Below, piece by piece: positions 53,713-63,810 of a DNA stretch of 64,000 bases; within the stretch, counting starts at the first letter, position 1; the number at the start of each line of letters is the position of its first letter. The stretch spans positions 1,116,001 to 1,180,000 of the forward strand of contig CM074759.1 of NCBI GenBank assembly GCA_037355855.1, in the 5' to 3' direction. Both the position numbers and the translations under genes were made by a program. The stretch comes from Pseudo-nitzschia pungens. Lineage: Eukaryota > Bacillariophyta > Bacillariophyceae > Bacillariales > Bacillariaceae. The notes under the pieces were generated by a model. That model was given only the letters and a program-made list of their open reading frames with translations, had not been told where the DNA came from and searched no databases.

Positions 53713-56244
53713 ATGAGATTCATAGCGCTCGTTTCTGGCGGGAAAGATTCGATCTATTCCATCCTTCAGGCGATCCGCAATGGGCACGAACTCGTCGCCT
53801 GTCTTCACCTCGGAGCACCCGTTGCGGACGAAAACGACGGGGATGAGCCAGAAGAATCGTACATGTACCAAACGGCTGCTTCCGAGGCGGTGAAGATCAT
53901 GGTCGAAGAATGCCTGGGGGTGGATCTCTTGCTCTATCCCAGACAGGGAAAGAGCGTGAATACCGGCTTGGTCTACGACAACACGACGCCCAAGGACGAG
54001 GTCGAAGACCTGTTCCTGGCCCTGGAACAGGCCACAAAGCGGTACGACATCGACGCGGTCTGCTCGGGCGCGATTCTTTCGACCTACCAGCGGGTGCGCA
54101 TCGAACACGTCTGCAATCGGCTGGGCCTGACCTCGCTCTCGTATTTGTGGAGGCTCGGTCCGCAAAAGGACCTCCTGCGCCAGATGCTGGACGATGGCAT
54201 CGAGGCCATTCTGGTCAAGGTCGCCTGCCCCCCGGGTCTGGTCCCGCACAAGCACCTGAACAAGAGCCTCCGATTTCTTTCGGATATCGGACTGCTGGAG
54301 CGGCTCAACCAGCTCTATCAGTTCCACGTTTGCGGGGAGGGAGGCGAGTACGAGTCGTTCGTCGTCGATTCTCCCCTGCACAAAAAGAAGCTGGTGCTCG
54401 ACGAGGTGGAGATTCTGGAATCGGATGCAGGGGACGGAGTTGGTGAGCTGCGAATATTGTCGTGCCATGCCGAAGAAAAGGGGGAGGGAGACATCCCGCT
54501 GTTGGAGGAGTTTCTGCAACAGCAAGCGGAGCGGGTGCAAGCCGAGCCAAGCACGGATCGCGCAGGCGAAAGCGGAGAAGGCGAGAATACAGAGACTACG
54601 AGTGCGGCAAGATCATCGTTGCCGCAAATGTCGTTCGCTCCCCATGTGTACCAAGGAACGGGAGGCTTGCTGCATTTCGGTGAGATAATGTCGCCGGTAC
54701 CGGCAACGTCGTTGCCAGTCGGAAGCAAGTCGGAAGCCGAGTTGGCGGTGGATGAAGCGCTGGCAATCTTCGACGCGCTCGAGAGGGGATTGCAATCGCA
54801 CGGCGCCACCGCCACCGATGTGTTCTACGTGCATTTGTATCTGAGCGAAATATCCCACTTTGCGACCATCAACGCCCATTACCAGGCATTCTTCGGAAGT
54901 CTCTTGCCGCCGTCGAGAAGCTGCGTGGCTCTCGGTCGCGGAGTGCTCCCGGGTGGCAGGCGGGTCCTCTTGGACTGCAAGGTGCAAATCGGTAGCGGAG
55001 CGTACATGCGATCGTCGTCGCAGGGAGCAGCCGCCGGCGAGACAAATCCGTACGTGCTGGCCGCTCACGAAACCAAGACCTCCAAGCTGAGGGAAGTTCT
55101 GCACGTGCAATCCATTTCCAATTGGGCACCGGTCTGCGTGGGACCATACAGTCAAGTCAATACGCTGCGATCGGGACTGCAGTTTTTGGCCGGTCAGATC
55201 GGCCTCCGACCCGAAACCATGACGCTGCAACCGACCTGGACGTTGCAGCTGGAACAGTGTTGGAAAAATGTGGCATCGGTACTCGATGCATTGAACGGAG
55301 GCTCCCTGGACGACATCTTTGGCTCCCTCATCTATGTATCCGACACGATATATCCACAAAACGAATCATTGCAAGTGATCGAGTCGATTTCGAACAATCA
55401 AATTCGCTCCAACGGGTCAATTGTTGCCGGAAGAATCGACTCGTTAACGGACGAAACCGAACTGTTTGGAGGCTACGAAGACCAAGGCACATGGGAGGAA
55501 ATGAAAAGCCAGGAAGAGAAAGACGCAGAAGAAGCGTCGTTCAGTCCCTGTCCGATGCTAGTCGTTTCTATTCCAGAAATGCCGAAAGGAGCACTGGTAG
55601 AAGTGGAAGTCATCACCTCTACTGTAGAAACAGCAAAGAGCTTGGATACGAGAGATGCAAATTATTCCATGGACTGCAGTCCAGTAGCGTCTCTTCCGTG
55701 CGGGCCCACTGGAGGATGGGATTCGGGCCATAATTTCCAAGTACCACCGTCTCAAGTGAATGAAGGAATCCGAATCGACTCCTTTGCCCGCGTGATTGGG
55801 AAAGGCTGTGCTGCTGCTGCTCTCGTAACCGCTAGCCTTCCCGACAATGACTCCGAACCCTGCGAGATTCAATCAGAATCCATGCTTGTTGACATGTTGT
55901 CCTCGATTCAGAGCGCGCTTTCCGATGCAAGGGCGGGGCTAACGACCCGCAACATGATGCACGTTCGACTCTTCTACGTCTCCTCGGAGCAATCCAGTGA
56001 TGGACAACACCTAGTCCGCAACGATGGTGTCCAATTGCGTTCGTCACTCAACGCTGCCGTCGCTTCTTCGCTTACAAACAATCGTGCAGCGACTTCGGTT
56101 GTACCAGTAAGGTCTATTGATACGATCGGGATCGAGACTAAGAAATCAGATGATGAAAGTAGGACCATATTGTTCGCTATGCAGGTACTTCTGCTCGACC
56201 CTGTCCACCTCGAAACCGAGATATGGATTCATAAGGACCGTTAA
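53713..56244 (+). CDS. DPH6: Diphthine-ammonia ligase DPH6, three-domain form
   Basis: DPH6 uses ATP and ammonia to convert diphthine on elongation factor 2 to diphthamide, the last step of that modification in the cytosol. A single exon gives 843 residues. The N-terminal about 235 residues are the ATP pyrophosphatase domain with the PP-loop SGGKDS (residues 9-14) and conserved YQTAASE, VCSGAILSTYQRVRIE, YLWRLGP and HVCGEGGEYESFVVD. Two RidA/YjgF-like domains follow, the second with WAPVCVGPYSQVN and FLAGQIGLRP. This architecture matches yeast Dph6 and plant homologues rather than the short animal enzyme. The length is above yeast (685), mainly through a Gln/Glu-rich spacer near residue 270 and a long C-terminal part. 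Confidence 0.94.
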   Translation: MRFIALVSGGKDSIYSILQAIRNGHELVACLHLGAPVADENDGDEPEESYMYQTAASEAVKIMVEECLGVDLLLYPRQGKSVNTGLVYDNTTPKDEVEDLFLALEQATKRYDIDAVCSGAILSTYQRVRIEHVCNRLGLTSLSYLWRLGPQKDLLRQMLDDGIEAILVKVACPPGLVPHKHLNKSLRFLSDIGLLERLNQLYQFHVCGEGGEYESFVVDSPLHKKKLVLDEVEILESDAGDGVGELRILSCHAEEKGEGDIPLLEEFLQQQAERVQAEPSTDRAGESGEGENTETTSAARSSLPQMSFAPHVYQGTGGLLHFGEIMSPVPATSLPVGSKSEAELAVDEALAIFDALERGLQSHGATATDVFYVHLYLSEISHFATINAHYQAFFGSLLPPSRSCVALGRGVLPGGRRVLLDCKVQIGSGAYMRSSSQGAAAGETNPYVLAAHETKTSKLREVLHVQSISNWAPVCVGPYSQVNTLRSGLQFLAGQIGLRPETMTLQPTWTLQLEQCWKNVASVLDALNGGSLDDIFGSLIYVSDTIYPQNESLQVIESISNNQIRSNGSIVAGRIDSLTDETELFGGYEDQGTWEEMKSQEEKDAEEASFSPCPMLVVSIPEMPKGALVEVEVITSTVETAKSLDTRDANYSMDCSPVASLPCGPTGGWDSGHNFQVPPSQVNEGIRIDSFARVIGKGCAAAALVTASLPDNDSEPCEIQSESMLVDMLSSIQSALSDARAGLTTRNMMHVRLFYVSSEQSSDGQHLVRNDGVQLRSSLNAAVASSLTNNRAATSVVPVRSIDTIGIETKKSDDESRTILFAMQVLLLDPVHLETEIWIHKDR

Positions 56245-56327
56245 AGCGCTATCATATTATTATATGGATTCTTTTCGAAACACTACACATAGTATGACAA
56301 TGTTCCCCTTCATAAATTGTGACGGCT

Positions 56328-57299
56328 TCATAAATTGTGACGGCTTCTACTTGCAGCAACTACCAAGGACACAATGGATGGATCAATTGAATCTTTTTCC
56401 ATGACTTTCGAAACGTCGAGCACAGAATAGCCATCGATCAACATGCTGTGGTACTTTGTGTAACTCACAGTTCCGTTGTTCTTGGCGGGTGACCTATCGG
56501 GTGGCATCCGTTTGTTTTTGCTCGAGTCGTGCTTCGGAGACATGTTGCCAACCTTGAAAGGGTACATTGAATCCAGAGGCTTGTGGAAGGTTGGTGAAGT
56601 GGAATGGCAGGGTGAGGCGTTCTCGCTTGATTCCTTTGTATCGCACAATGCACGGAAAGGATTCTTAACGCCAAATCCCTGGAAGTCAAACCATACAGAA
56701 CTCTCTTCTTCCGATGATTGGGTGTACGCCAGTGTTGGTGCGAAGAAGTCTTCACTTGTGTTACTGCTAGCATAATCGTCACAGTCACTGGACGTGAATC
56801 CATTGCGTTGTTCTGCTGCAGCAGTATCATTATTCGTTGTCGCAGCAATAATTGTCATGTTGTTGAAACCACGAGCGGAGTTTTTGGAATGCCCAGGCGG
56901 AATCGATTCGAAAGATCCGAACGTGACTACGGTGATTGGCTCCAGCATGTCCTTTCTACACTGCTCAAAAGTGGAACTCGTGCTCAATGTCGATGAACTC
57001 TTCAAGGAAAGTTCTTGATCTTCATCGATATCAAACCGAAAGCTATCGTAGATCGTGTGATGTTTGTGAAGTCTGGAAATCTCAATAGCAGTAGATGCAC
57101 TTGTTTCGGAGCCACAAGTCTCTCTTATAAGTGCAGAGGTATTTTCCCCATCTTCATGGGAAATTCCTGATGGGTCGACCAGTATAGCTTCTATTTCGTC
57201 CGGCAAAAAGTTGTTGGGACGTACCCACTTCCTACTATCCGAGTTGATGGGAGTGCTTCTAGACTGGTCGTATAGTCTCATCCCGGACGAGTTTTTCAT
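56328..57299 (-). CDS. Ser/Thr-rich protein with C-terminal CCDC53-like motif
   Basis: 323 residues from the first in-frame ATG at 57299; an upstream exon is possible because the frame is open to 57335. Most of the protein is Ser/Thr/Asn-rich and probably disordered, with phosphorylatable patches (LKSSSTLSTSSTFEQ) and AFRALCDTKESSENASP-type linkers. The C-terminal block YTKYHSMLIDGYSVLDVSKV followed by MEKDSIDPSIV matches the short pattern Y-KY--ML--G----V---M--D-IDP known from WASH-complex subunit CCDC53 and many disordered protist proteins. A cytoskeletal link is inference only. Its 3' end lies 83 bp from the 3' end of DPH6. Confidence 0.58.
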   Translation of the reverse strand: MKNSSGMRLYDQSRSTPINSDSRKWVRPNNFLPDEIEAILVDPSGISHEDGENTSALIRETCGSETSASTAIEISRLHKHHTIYDSFRFDIDEDQELSLKSSSTLSTSSTFEQCRKDMLEPITVVTFGSFESIPPGHSKNSARGFNNMTIIAATTNNDTAAAEQRNGFTSSDCDDYASSNTSEDFFAPTLAYTQSSEEESSVWFDFQGFGVKNPFRALCDTKESSENASPCHSTSPTFHKPLDSMYPFKVGNMSPKHDSSKNKRMPPDRSPAKNNGTVSYTKYHSMLIDGYSVLDVSKVMEKDSIDPSIVSLVVAASRSRHNL

Positions 57300-57329
57300 T
57301 TGTTGGTTAGTAACGAGAAATAATGTGTC

Positions 57330-58136
57330 GATCAATCGATATTCTCATCATGACGGAAGAGAAACCCGAAACAATGGCACATACGAATTTAGCAGTTGCC
57401 GATGCCAAGATGGCTTCGACATGTATGATAGTTGCACGTAGTTGGAATTTCAAATTACTCCGATTTTTTCCTTTAAGAACCGTGGCACATTCAAGACAAA
57501 TTGTAGATTTGTTCCCAAGCAAAACCCGAAATTCAAGTGGTCTTCAACACAAGTGAATACACCTGCAGAATTTATAGCAACTCCGTAACTTTAGTCATTC
57601 CTCTCAGTGAAGCTGCTTTGCTGAATGCCGACATCGACTGCATCTATGATTTCAATTGAATTTCAGAAATTACTCCACCCGATCTTACTCATAAAGCAGC
57701 ATACTCCAAATCAACTCCAGGTCGAAGTTGCCGAGGACAGGAAGTTTTTCAAGCTATGCAATTCATTGTCACGGCGCAATTACCCATGCAAAATGACCCA
57801 GTAAATCAGATTTGTTTGCTGCATGAAGTGCGTCCATCATTACTCGATTTCACTGCATCGAATGATCCTTCTAAGTATAGCGATGACAGAAATGCACCGA
57901 CGGCATTCTTTTGGCGTCTTTGTGTGAAATAGGGAATGGCTAAGCTAATAAAGGATCTACTCAACTCGATAACCGGCAACACTTTGAGCGAATCGGAACA
58001 ACATTCGGCGGTCAATACAGCGATGGTTAAGATGGAGAGGACTAAGATACAGTTTGACGGAAGCCTCGTCGTTCGCAGTTTCTTCCTGGAAACTATTTAT
58101 GGGACATCAAAGACACTACGATACGTGCGTTGTTAA
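57330..58136 (+). pseudogene. Probable decayed coding sequence, extracellular-type
   Basis: A protein-like reading can be followed with few breaks. It starts Cys-rich (NNGTYEFSSCRCQDGFDMY), passes a TAG at 57439-57441, then continues ITPIFSFKNRGTFKTNCRFV. After a frame change near 57500-57520 the new frame gives KPEIQVVFNTSEYTCRIYSN. That frame runs to 58136 interrupted only by TGA at about 57657 and TAG at about 57930; in it lie VFQAMQFIVTAQLPMQNDP and KLIKDLLNSITGNTLSE. Three stops and one shift in 800 bp with no fitting introns suggest a pseudogene. The alternative is a chance run of open frame. The family is not recognised. Confidence 0.35.
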
Positions 58137-58223
58137 AGACCAACAAAGCCCTTGTTGACTGACTGAGTATGTGCAATGCTTTTTTGTACCATTTCTTTCG
58201 TTAGAAACTACCCTCTAGTTTTA

Positions 58224-60686
58224 CTACCTAGAATCCGCGAAGTATACACCAAGAGGATTGAGAAAGTCGTTCGTCATCAATTTGCCGTACGACGACGGAT
58301 AGAACTCCGTCATTTTGTCGTAGACCTTGTTGGTTTCCTCGATGATGACCCGGACTCGCCTGGTGCTCGATTTGGTGTCGTTCCCAAAGGGAATTTCCAT
58401 GATTCCCTCCGCCGAACTCGTAATTTTTGTGTCCCAGTCCGCAAGAATTGTCACCTTGACAACTTGATCTTGAATGCTGGCAGAACTAATGTTGGTGCCC
58501 TTTTCCGTCGACACGAGCGTGTGCGTATCGTAGAAGCACGCTCCGTCCGGATTTCTAACACCCGGGAATTTCAGGCGCAAGACAGTCTCTGCGTCTTCGC
58601 TTTCCGTTGACCACTCGGTAACGATAAAGTCGGTCACCCCGTCGTGATGGAAGACTTGTCGGTGACCCTTGAAGGAATCGACCTTGACATCTCCGTCCGT
58701 TTCCAGAGACGAGCACGACTCGGCCTCCGCATCCTCTTCGTGGGAGGATTCTAAACCAGCCGTCTTGGTCACCCAGTGTTCCGAGAAGGGCTTCGACACG
58801 AGTGCGTGATCGGCCGTCACGCAAAACTTGTCCTTGGGAACACCGGGTATCGATCGGACCTTCTGGTTGGTGTGGTCCCATCCGATTCCGTACTTTTTGG
58901 CATACGCCCACCTACACAATCGACAGGTGGGGCTCGAAGCCGTGAATGCGTATTGTTTCTCAAAGTTGCTGATAACGGTTTCATCCTCCCTCCATTTTTG
59001 GTACGACTCCCATAGCTCCTTGTCGTTGGCCACTTTTTTCACAAACTCTCCTAGCTCCTCGTATTTGTTGTAATGACCGGCGTTGATGAACGATTTGGGT
59101 GGTAGTCGCTCGCTCATATTATCCGCGCCAATAATGACGGGAAGGGCTCCCGAAGCCAGGGCTTCCCACACAATGTTCGAGATGTGGTCCTTGGCTTTCG
59201 AATCGTCGAGGGCCAGGACGATCTTGTACTTCTTCATGAGCTCGATGCGGCCCTCCGGTGTGTCGATCGACATTCCGGCGGGAACCTCGGCGTTGTGGCC
59301 ACACTTGCCGAACGAGTCGACTTCCATTATCTCTTGAACCGTTTCGAACCATCGGTTGCGCTTGGTGTCGTGTGCGGAGCACTTGTCGTCCACCAGATAA
59401 ATCGCCTTGTTCTCGACGGTGTCGAAATCCACCGCCTCTCCGATCGAATGTTTCTTTTTGTCGAAGCTCGCGATGGGGATGGACGACCACAGCGAGTACG
59501 TGGAATAGTATCGATCTTTTCGAAAGTCGGTGCGTTCCAGTTTGATGTTGTTGTTTTCGTTGAAGAGCGTGGTGACCATCCAGTCCTCGCCGTCAATGAA
59601 ACTTTTGCTGCCGTCGGCGAGCTCAAATCCGGTTTCTTTCTCGCAGCCAATGTCACACTCCACCTTTTCGACACCACCATCCTCGATCACTTTGTCCACG
59701 CTCGATTTGACGATAATGGGAGGCATGTGATCGCCGTTCACCGGGGGAACCTCGATCGGGAAGAGGTGGGCGATCGGGTCCGTGCAGTGTTCGGTCAGAA
59801 CCACGGCCGAATGCGGCTTGATTTCTTTCCCGCACCAAACCCTGGGAAAGGATTCGGAATTGTAGGCAATCAACGGCGTATCGGAATCGGAACACTTAGG
59901 GTTTGTCTCCCCGGTGCTCTCGTCGAAGCAGGCCACCACCGAGTTTTCATTGACCAGCTTGGCCACGGTCGGGGCGTAGTCCTTTGCGGGGATTCCCAGT
60001 GTTCGGTAGGCCGGGTTCTTTCGCTCCTCGATAAAATCCTTGATGTATCCCACGTTCGTGGGCCCGGTTCCCTTTTTCTCTACCACAATGGGGTTCAATC
60101 CCCCACCCGGCGTTCCCGCCGCGGGCTTTTTGTCCTGTGGAGGTGGGTCTGCCGCCGGGGGATCGTTTCCGTTCTGTCCGTCCTGTGGGGCATCGTTCGT
60201 TCCGTCACCTTCTCCGTCTTTTTTCGGGGCATCCGTTGCCGGATCTTCTCCGTTCTGTCCATCGTGTGGGGCATCGTTCGTTCCGTCACCTTCTCCGTCT
60301 TTTTTCGGGGCATCCGTTGCCGGATCTTCCTTCTTGCCGTCGGGGGCATCCATTTTCGGATCTTCCTTCTTGGCTTTTGGGGCGTCCGTGGTCTTATCGG
60401 CCGGGGCCTCCGTGTCGGCTACCGTTTTGGGAACCGGATCAGGATCCTTGATGTGTCCCCGAACACCGCCACCGGTGTTCCCGCCCTTCAACGAATCCGC
60501 GAGTTGTTGTTCCAGACCCGAGGGTGATAGTTGTGCGTGTTCGGTGGCGTTGCCGCTCAGCAAGACCCGCAACCCCTGGATTGCCACCAGCAGCGCGATT
60601 ATGTTTCGTAGCGTAAACACCGACGACGATTTCCCGGCCTTCCCCCGCTGAGCCCCTCGGGGGAATCTGCGTGAGATTTGGACCAT
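58224..60686 (-). CDS. GT10 (alpha-1,3/4-fucosyltransferase-like) Golgi glycosyltransferase
   Basis: 820 residues, one exon, with type II membrane topology: a basic N-terminus, one TM at about 28-46 (NIIALLVAIQGLRVLLSG), then a Lys/Asp/Pro-rich stem (about 70-190) holding a near-perfect 26-residue duplication. The catalytic C-terminal half of GT10 is recognisable: DSFGKCGHN, MKKYKIVLALDDSKAKDHIS, NIVWEALASGALPVIIGADN, KSFINAGHYNKYEELGEFVK and YQKWRED, then a Cys-rich TCRLCRWAY. GT10 enzymes transfer fucose from GDP-fucose to glycans in the Golgi; the acceptor is unknown. The usual ENS/DYVTEK donor motif is changed to LDDSKAKDHISNIVWEAL. About 200 further residues at the C-terminus form an extra beta-rich domain not typical of the family. 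Confidence 0.8.
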   Translation of the reverse strand: MVQISRRFPRGAQRGKAGKSSSVFTLRNIIALLVAIQGLRVLLSGNATEHAQLSPSGLEQQLADSLKGGNTGGGVRGHIKDPDPVPKTVADTEAPADKTTDAPKAKKEDPKMDAPDGKKEDPATDAPKKDGEGDGTNDAPHDGQNGEDPATDAPKKDGEGDGTNDAPQDGQNGNDPPAADPPPQDKKPAAGTPGGGLNPIVVEKKGTGPTNVGYIKDFIEERKNPAYRTLGIPAKDYAPTVAKLVNENSVVACFDESTGETNPKCSDSDTPLIAYNSESFPRVWCGKEIKPHSAVVLTEHCTDPIAHLFPIEVPPVNGDHMPPIIVKSSVDKVIEDGGVEKVECDIGCEKETGFELADGSKSFIDGEDWMVTTLFNENNNIKLERTDFRKDRYYSTYSLWSSIPIASFDKKKHSIGEAVDFDTVENKAIYLVDDKCSAHDTKRNRWFETVQEIMEVDSFGKCGHNAEVPAGMSIDTPEGRIELMKKYKIVLALDDSKAKDHISNIVWEALASGALPVIIGADNMSERLPPKSFINAGHYNKYEELGEFVKKVANDKELWESYQKWREDETVISNFEKQYAFTASSPTCRLCRWAYAKKYGIGWDHTNQKVRSIPGVPKDKFCVTADHALVSKPFSEHWVTKTAGLESSHEEDAEAESCSSLETDGDVKVDSFKGHRQVFHHDGVTDFIVTEWSTESEDAETVLRLKFPGVRNPDGACFYDTHTLVSTEKGTNISSASIQDQVVKVTILADWDTKITSSAEGIMEIPFGNDTKSSTRRVRVIIEETNKVYDKMTEFYPSSYGKLMTNDFLNPLGVYFADSR
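60164..60330 (-). repeat. Duplicated 78-bp coding repeat in the GT10 stem
   Basis: The segment encoding ATDAPKKDGEGDGTNDAP plus DGQNG occurs twice in direct order and is almost identical at DNA level, so it is recent. It keeps frame (26 codons) and lengthens the stem only. Confidence 0.9.
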
Positions 60687-61930
60687 AGTGAATGGATGGA
60701 TGGATGGATGCTGTGATTCTCCGCTGCTCGTGCCGTGTCGCTGCCCCGTTTGATCTGCGCCTAGTCTTGGTCTCTTCTTTCTGATTCACGTCCTACGAAC
60801 CGATGACTGGGTATTGTTGGAGGATACGAGTGCCTAATGGTAGATGAGAGACGGCTAGACGTAGTTTCCGAAAAATTGCGGGACACCCGAATAGTATTTT
60901 TGTGCAATACAGAAAGTTACTTTCACACTACAATATAACGGTAGGTTCTTGTACGCTTTACAAGCCTCCTTTCGGTCGAACAGTATGAAAACTCGGTAGC
61001 AAGTAGGTAATCGCAAGTAAAGTACGAAGTAACTTTCAACTTAGGCAGTCATCGATAAAAATCTCAAGGTCATTCATCACAGAGAGGAAAAGAACGAGAA
61101 AAATATGTGATGGTTTGGGGGTACTGGATTAGTGTTGTCCAAGTTGACTGAACGGAATTGTTAGCCCTGCGAACTGAAGAATCATTGAGTGCCATCCATC
61201 CAGAAAATATCATACAAAAAACTCTCCGAATGATCGTTCTTCATCTTGTTGCTACCTTACTTCTATCAGCTAAGAACTGCAAAGCCCCATTGTTCTCTTG
61301 TACTACTACCGAAGAAGGGGATGGCACAGAATCAGTCGAGTTCAGTGGGTTCAAGACACACACACACACAAACAACACGATGTGATTTTGAGCATGTTCG
61401 CTGCCACCATGTTGGATTGTTTCGAACCCCCCACCCACGTACCGATGGTAGCAGAAACAAGCCCTCTTCTCGCCTAGCAAGTATAAGAGTACGAGTCGTC
61501 GCTGGTTTGCATCTGCGCGGTGCAATGGTAGGTATGATAGATTCCTGTATCCGGTGGACTTTCGTGATCGGGAATGTCGTCGTCGAGTGATGAATGAGAA
61601 AGATCCACTTTGACAAAAAGACAGAATGCCGGTATGTCGGGCTCGAGCAATTTGCCGAGGAACCAGTGGCAGACTAAGAGAGTGTGCTCTGGTAACTTGA
61701 CGGTGAACCTTAACTATACGTTTCTAGTTGCTGGTGTTGTTGTTGTTGTTGATGATGATGGTGGTGGTGGTGATGTAGACGTTGTGGATGATGATATGAC
61801 GAAAGCACTGACTAATATTATTCCAATCGCGTCAAGTTCGAGTCGGTTGGCAAAGTTTCTATTGCAGCTCGCGATCCTACCGTTTTTGTTTTGTTTTGTT
61901 CTGTTCTGTTCTGTTTCGGATTTGTTCCTC
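60687..61930. other. Intergenic
   Basis: 5' region of the GT10 gene (-) and 3' flank of NOSIP (-). AGTACGAAGTAACTTTCAAC at 61021-61040 is a copy of the dispersed motif. (CA)n at 61358-61372 and a GATGATGATGGTGGTGGTGG run at 61750-61769. No gene is supported. Confidence 0.5.
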
Positions 61931-62830
61931 CTACGTCATGGTGGGTCGATATTGTTTTGCTTCGAGCTTTCGTCCATCTTCCGAGGCAAACGAGCTTCCT
62001 CCCCGCTGAAGCTTCAGGACCTGCTTGATCCTCCGCCCCGTTACGGGACAAACGGGTTTCCGTTCCTCCTCGATCTTGAGATCCTTGTAGACCGATTCCA
62101 GGACGACCTGGGCCGGGTGTTCATTTTTCTCGTCCTTGTTTTTCCCCCTGGTGACCAGTGCCAGTGCCTGCTGGGTGGTGATTTCCTTTTCGGAAACGGC
62201 GCAGAGGACCGGATCGCCGTCGCCACCGCTCCCGCGGTTCGTTGCCTTTCGCCGCAGATCGATCTCGATCAGGTCCTTCCGCCGCAGCGGCCGTTGCGTG
62301 TTGGGAGAGGGCGGTCGATTCGGTGGCGGTTTTCGTTGCTGATCGGACCCGCCCGCCGTTGCCGGACCCCCGTGGTGGTTGTTGTTGTTGTTCTCGGGCT
62401 GCATATCGGCGAGCCAGTAGCTGGTCCGTTTCAGCACGTTTTCTTCCACCTTTTGCCTCTTGGCGCTCGTCAACTTTTGCGTCCGCTCGAAGTTTTCCAC
62501 TCGATTCTTGCGCTTGGTTTCTTCCTCCCTCTCCAGGTCGGCTTGTTGCGCCGCGAGGTACCGATCGTGGTCTTGTTGTTGCCGCTTCAGTTCCTGCGTC
62601 TTGGTCAGCAGGTATTCCAGCATTGCCGAGCGCTCGTAGATGTATCCCGAGGGAGACGCCACCGGGCGATCCCTGGCCGGGTGGAGGGAGAGACCGCAAT
62701 TGCCAAAGGTGTACTGCGAATCCTGGCCCAGGCGGGCCGTGGTCGTTCCGTACGCATTCTTGGCGTATTTCTTCCGCTCGTGGGCCGTCAGCGGATTGTG
62801 GCCGCCGGGTTGCTTGCTCTTGCGGGCCAT
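61931..62830 (-). CDS. NOSIP: NOSIP homologue, U-box-like E3 ubiquitin ligase
   Basis: 299 residues, one exon. NOSIP proteins are nuclear ubiquitin ligases associated with spliceosomes; the name comes from binding nitric oxide synthase in mammals. The conserved N-terminus is present: MARKSKQPGG, LTAHERKKY, ARLGQDSQYTFGNCGLSLHP and ARDRPVASPSGYIYERSAML, the first half of the split U-box. A charged coiled coil follows (ELKRQQQDHDRYLAAQQADL). An Asn/Pro-rich linker leads to the second half with CAVSEKEITTQQAL, KPVCPVTGRRIKQVLKLQRG and the terminal KLEAKQYRPTM. The order and ends match the family well. Confidence 0.93.
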   Translation of the reverse strand: MARKSKQPGGHNPLTAHERKKYAKNAYGTTTARLGQDSQYTFGNCGLSLHPARDRPVASPSGYIYERSAMLEYLLTKTQELKRQQQDHDRYLAAQQADLEREEETKRKNRVENFERTQKLTSAKRQKVEENVLKRTSYWLADMQPENNNNNHHGGPATAGGSDQQRKPPPNRPPSPNTQRPLRRKDLIEIDLRRKATNRGSGGDGDPVLCAVSEKEITTQQALALVTRGKNKDEKNEHPAQVVLESVYKDLKIEEERKPVCPVTGRRIKQVLKLQRGGSSFASEDGRKLEAKQYRPTMT

Positions 62831-63611
62831 TCCCTCGCTGCGCTGTGCTGTGCTGTGCTGTGCTTGCGGATGCGATGCTATGCTATGCGATGCGACCGAT
62901 GGATTGGTCGATGGATTTGATTGAGATAGGTTATCCGACTTTCCGAATGGTGAATGCGACTACTGTACCAGTCGCTCCCGGTTCAAGGTTTGGTTGGTTG
63001 CATTTCTTTGTGTCGTCTTTCTATCTTCCATCTTCCATCACCCTCCAACTGACAATTTCAAAAACAAAAAGATGCGCTCCGTTTTCAGTTTTTAGTGAAG
63101 TCTCACGTCGTAGTTATTCGTCTTAGTCGTAAATCGTAAATTTTGGTCCTGAGAAAGCGGCTACGAGTATTAGTTTCCCATCGGTAGTAACCTTCCATAT
63201 TACTGTTGGGCAAGACACAGGTCACCGCAACTGCAGGATGCGGGTGGGGACACGCCCGCACCACCACGCGCACCACCTGTGAACTTACCGCGCGCGCCGT
63301 GACGAGCACTACGACGTATGTGAGGAAGGTCCCAATGGTAGGTAGGTAAGTGTCACGAGAGGGCCGACAGCGCGCGTACCGTAGACGGGCACAACGCGGT
63401 GCCCGCACAAGGTACGCAGCCGCTACCGGGCACGGAGGTGCGGGACGATGCTTTCCCCATCTGCTCACCTCATTGTCCCTTGGCCAACACCAAGCCGACG
63501 ACAATGAGGAGTGCTGTTCCCTGTGGGAGCGGATCAACAAAACTTATCCCTTTCTCCCCAGCCATACACCTCCACACAATACACACCAATCCCAACACCA
63601 CCCACGCCCAC

Positions 63612-63722
63612 ACGCTGGCTACCCCAGCACGCTGGCTACCCCAGCCCCCGATCCAGCCGATCACGATCCTGCCGATCAACCCCGGACCACACCGTGCCCC
63701 CCTGCTGGCTACCCCAGCACAC
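63612..63722 (+). repeat. GCTGGCTACCCCAGCA short repeats
   Basis: CGCTGGCTACCCCAGC occurs twice in tandem (about 63616-63650), again near 63702-63720, with a diverged relative near 63842. CCCGATCC- and CCGATCA-type words lie between. Confidence 0.75.
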
Positions 63723-63743
63723 TAACCACCCCAACACCACCCC

Positions 63744-63810
63744 GATCCTGTCGATCACCCCGATCCTGTCGATCACGATCCTGTCGATCACGATCCTGTC
63801 GATCACTCCC
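63744..63810 (+). repeat. CCTGTCGATCACGAT tandem repeat (~15 bp, four copies)
   Basis: GATCCTGTCGATCAC is repeated four times with a CCC variant in the first copies. It ends near 63807. Confidence 0.9.

Noticed and set aside
61610..62920. 436-codon plus-strand frame over NOSIP
   Set aside because: It is antisense to a clearly recognised gene, with low-complexity content.
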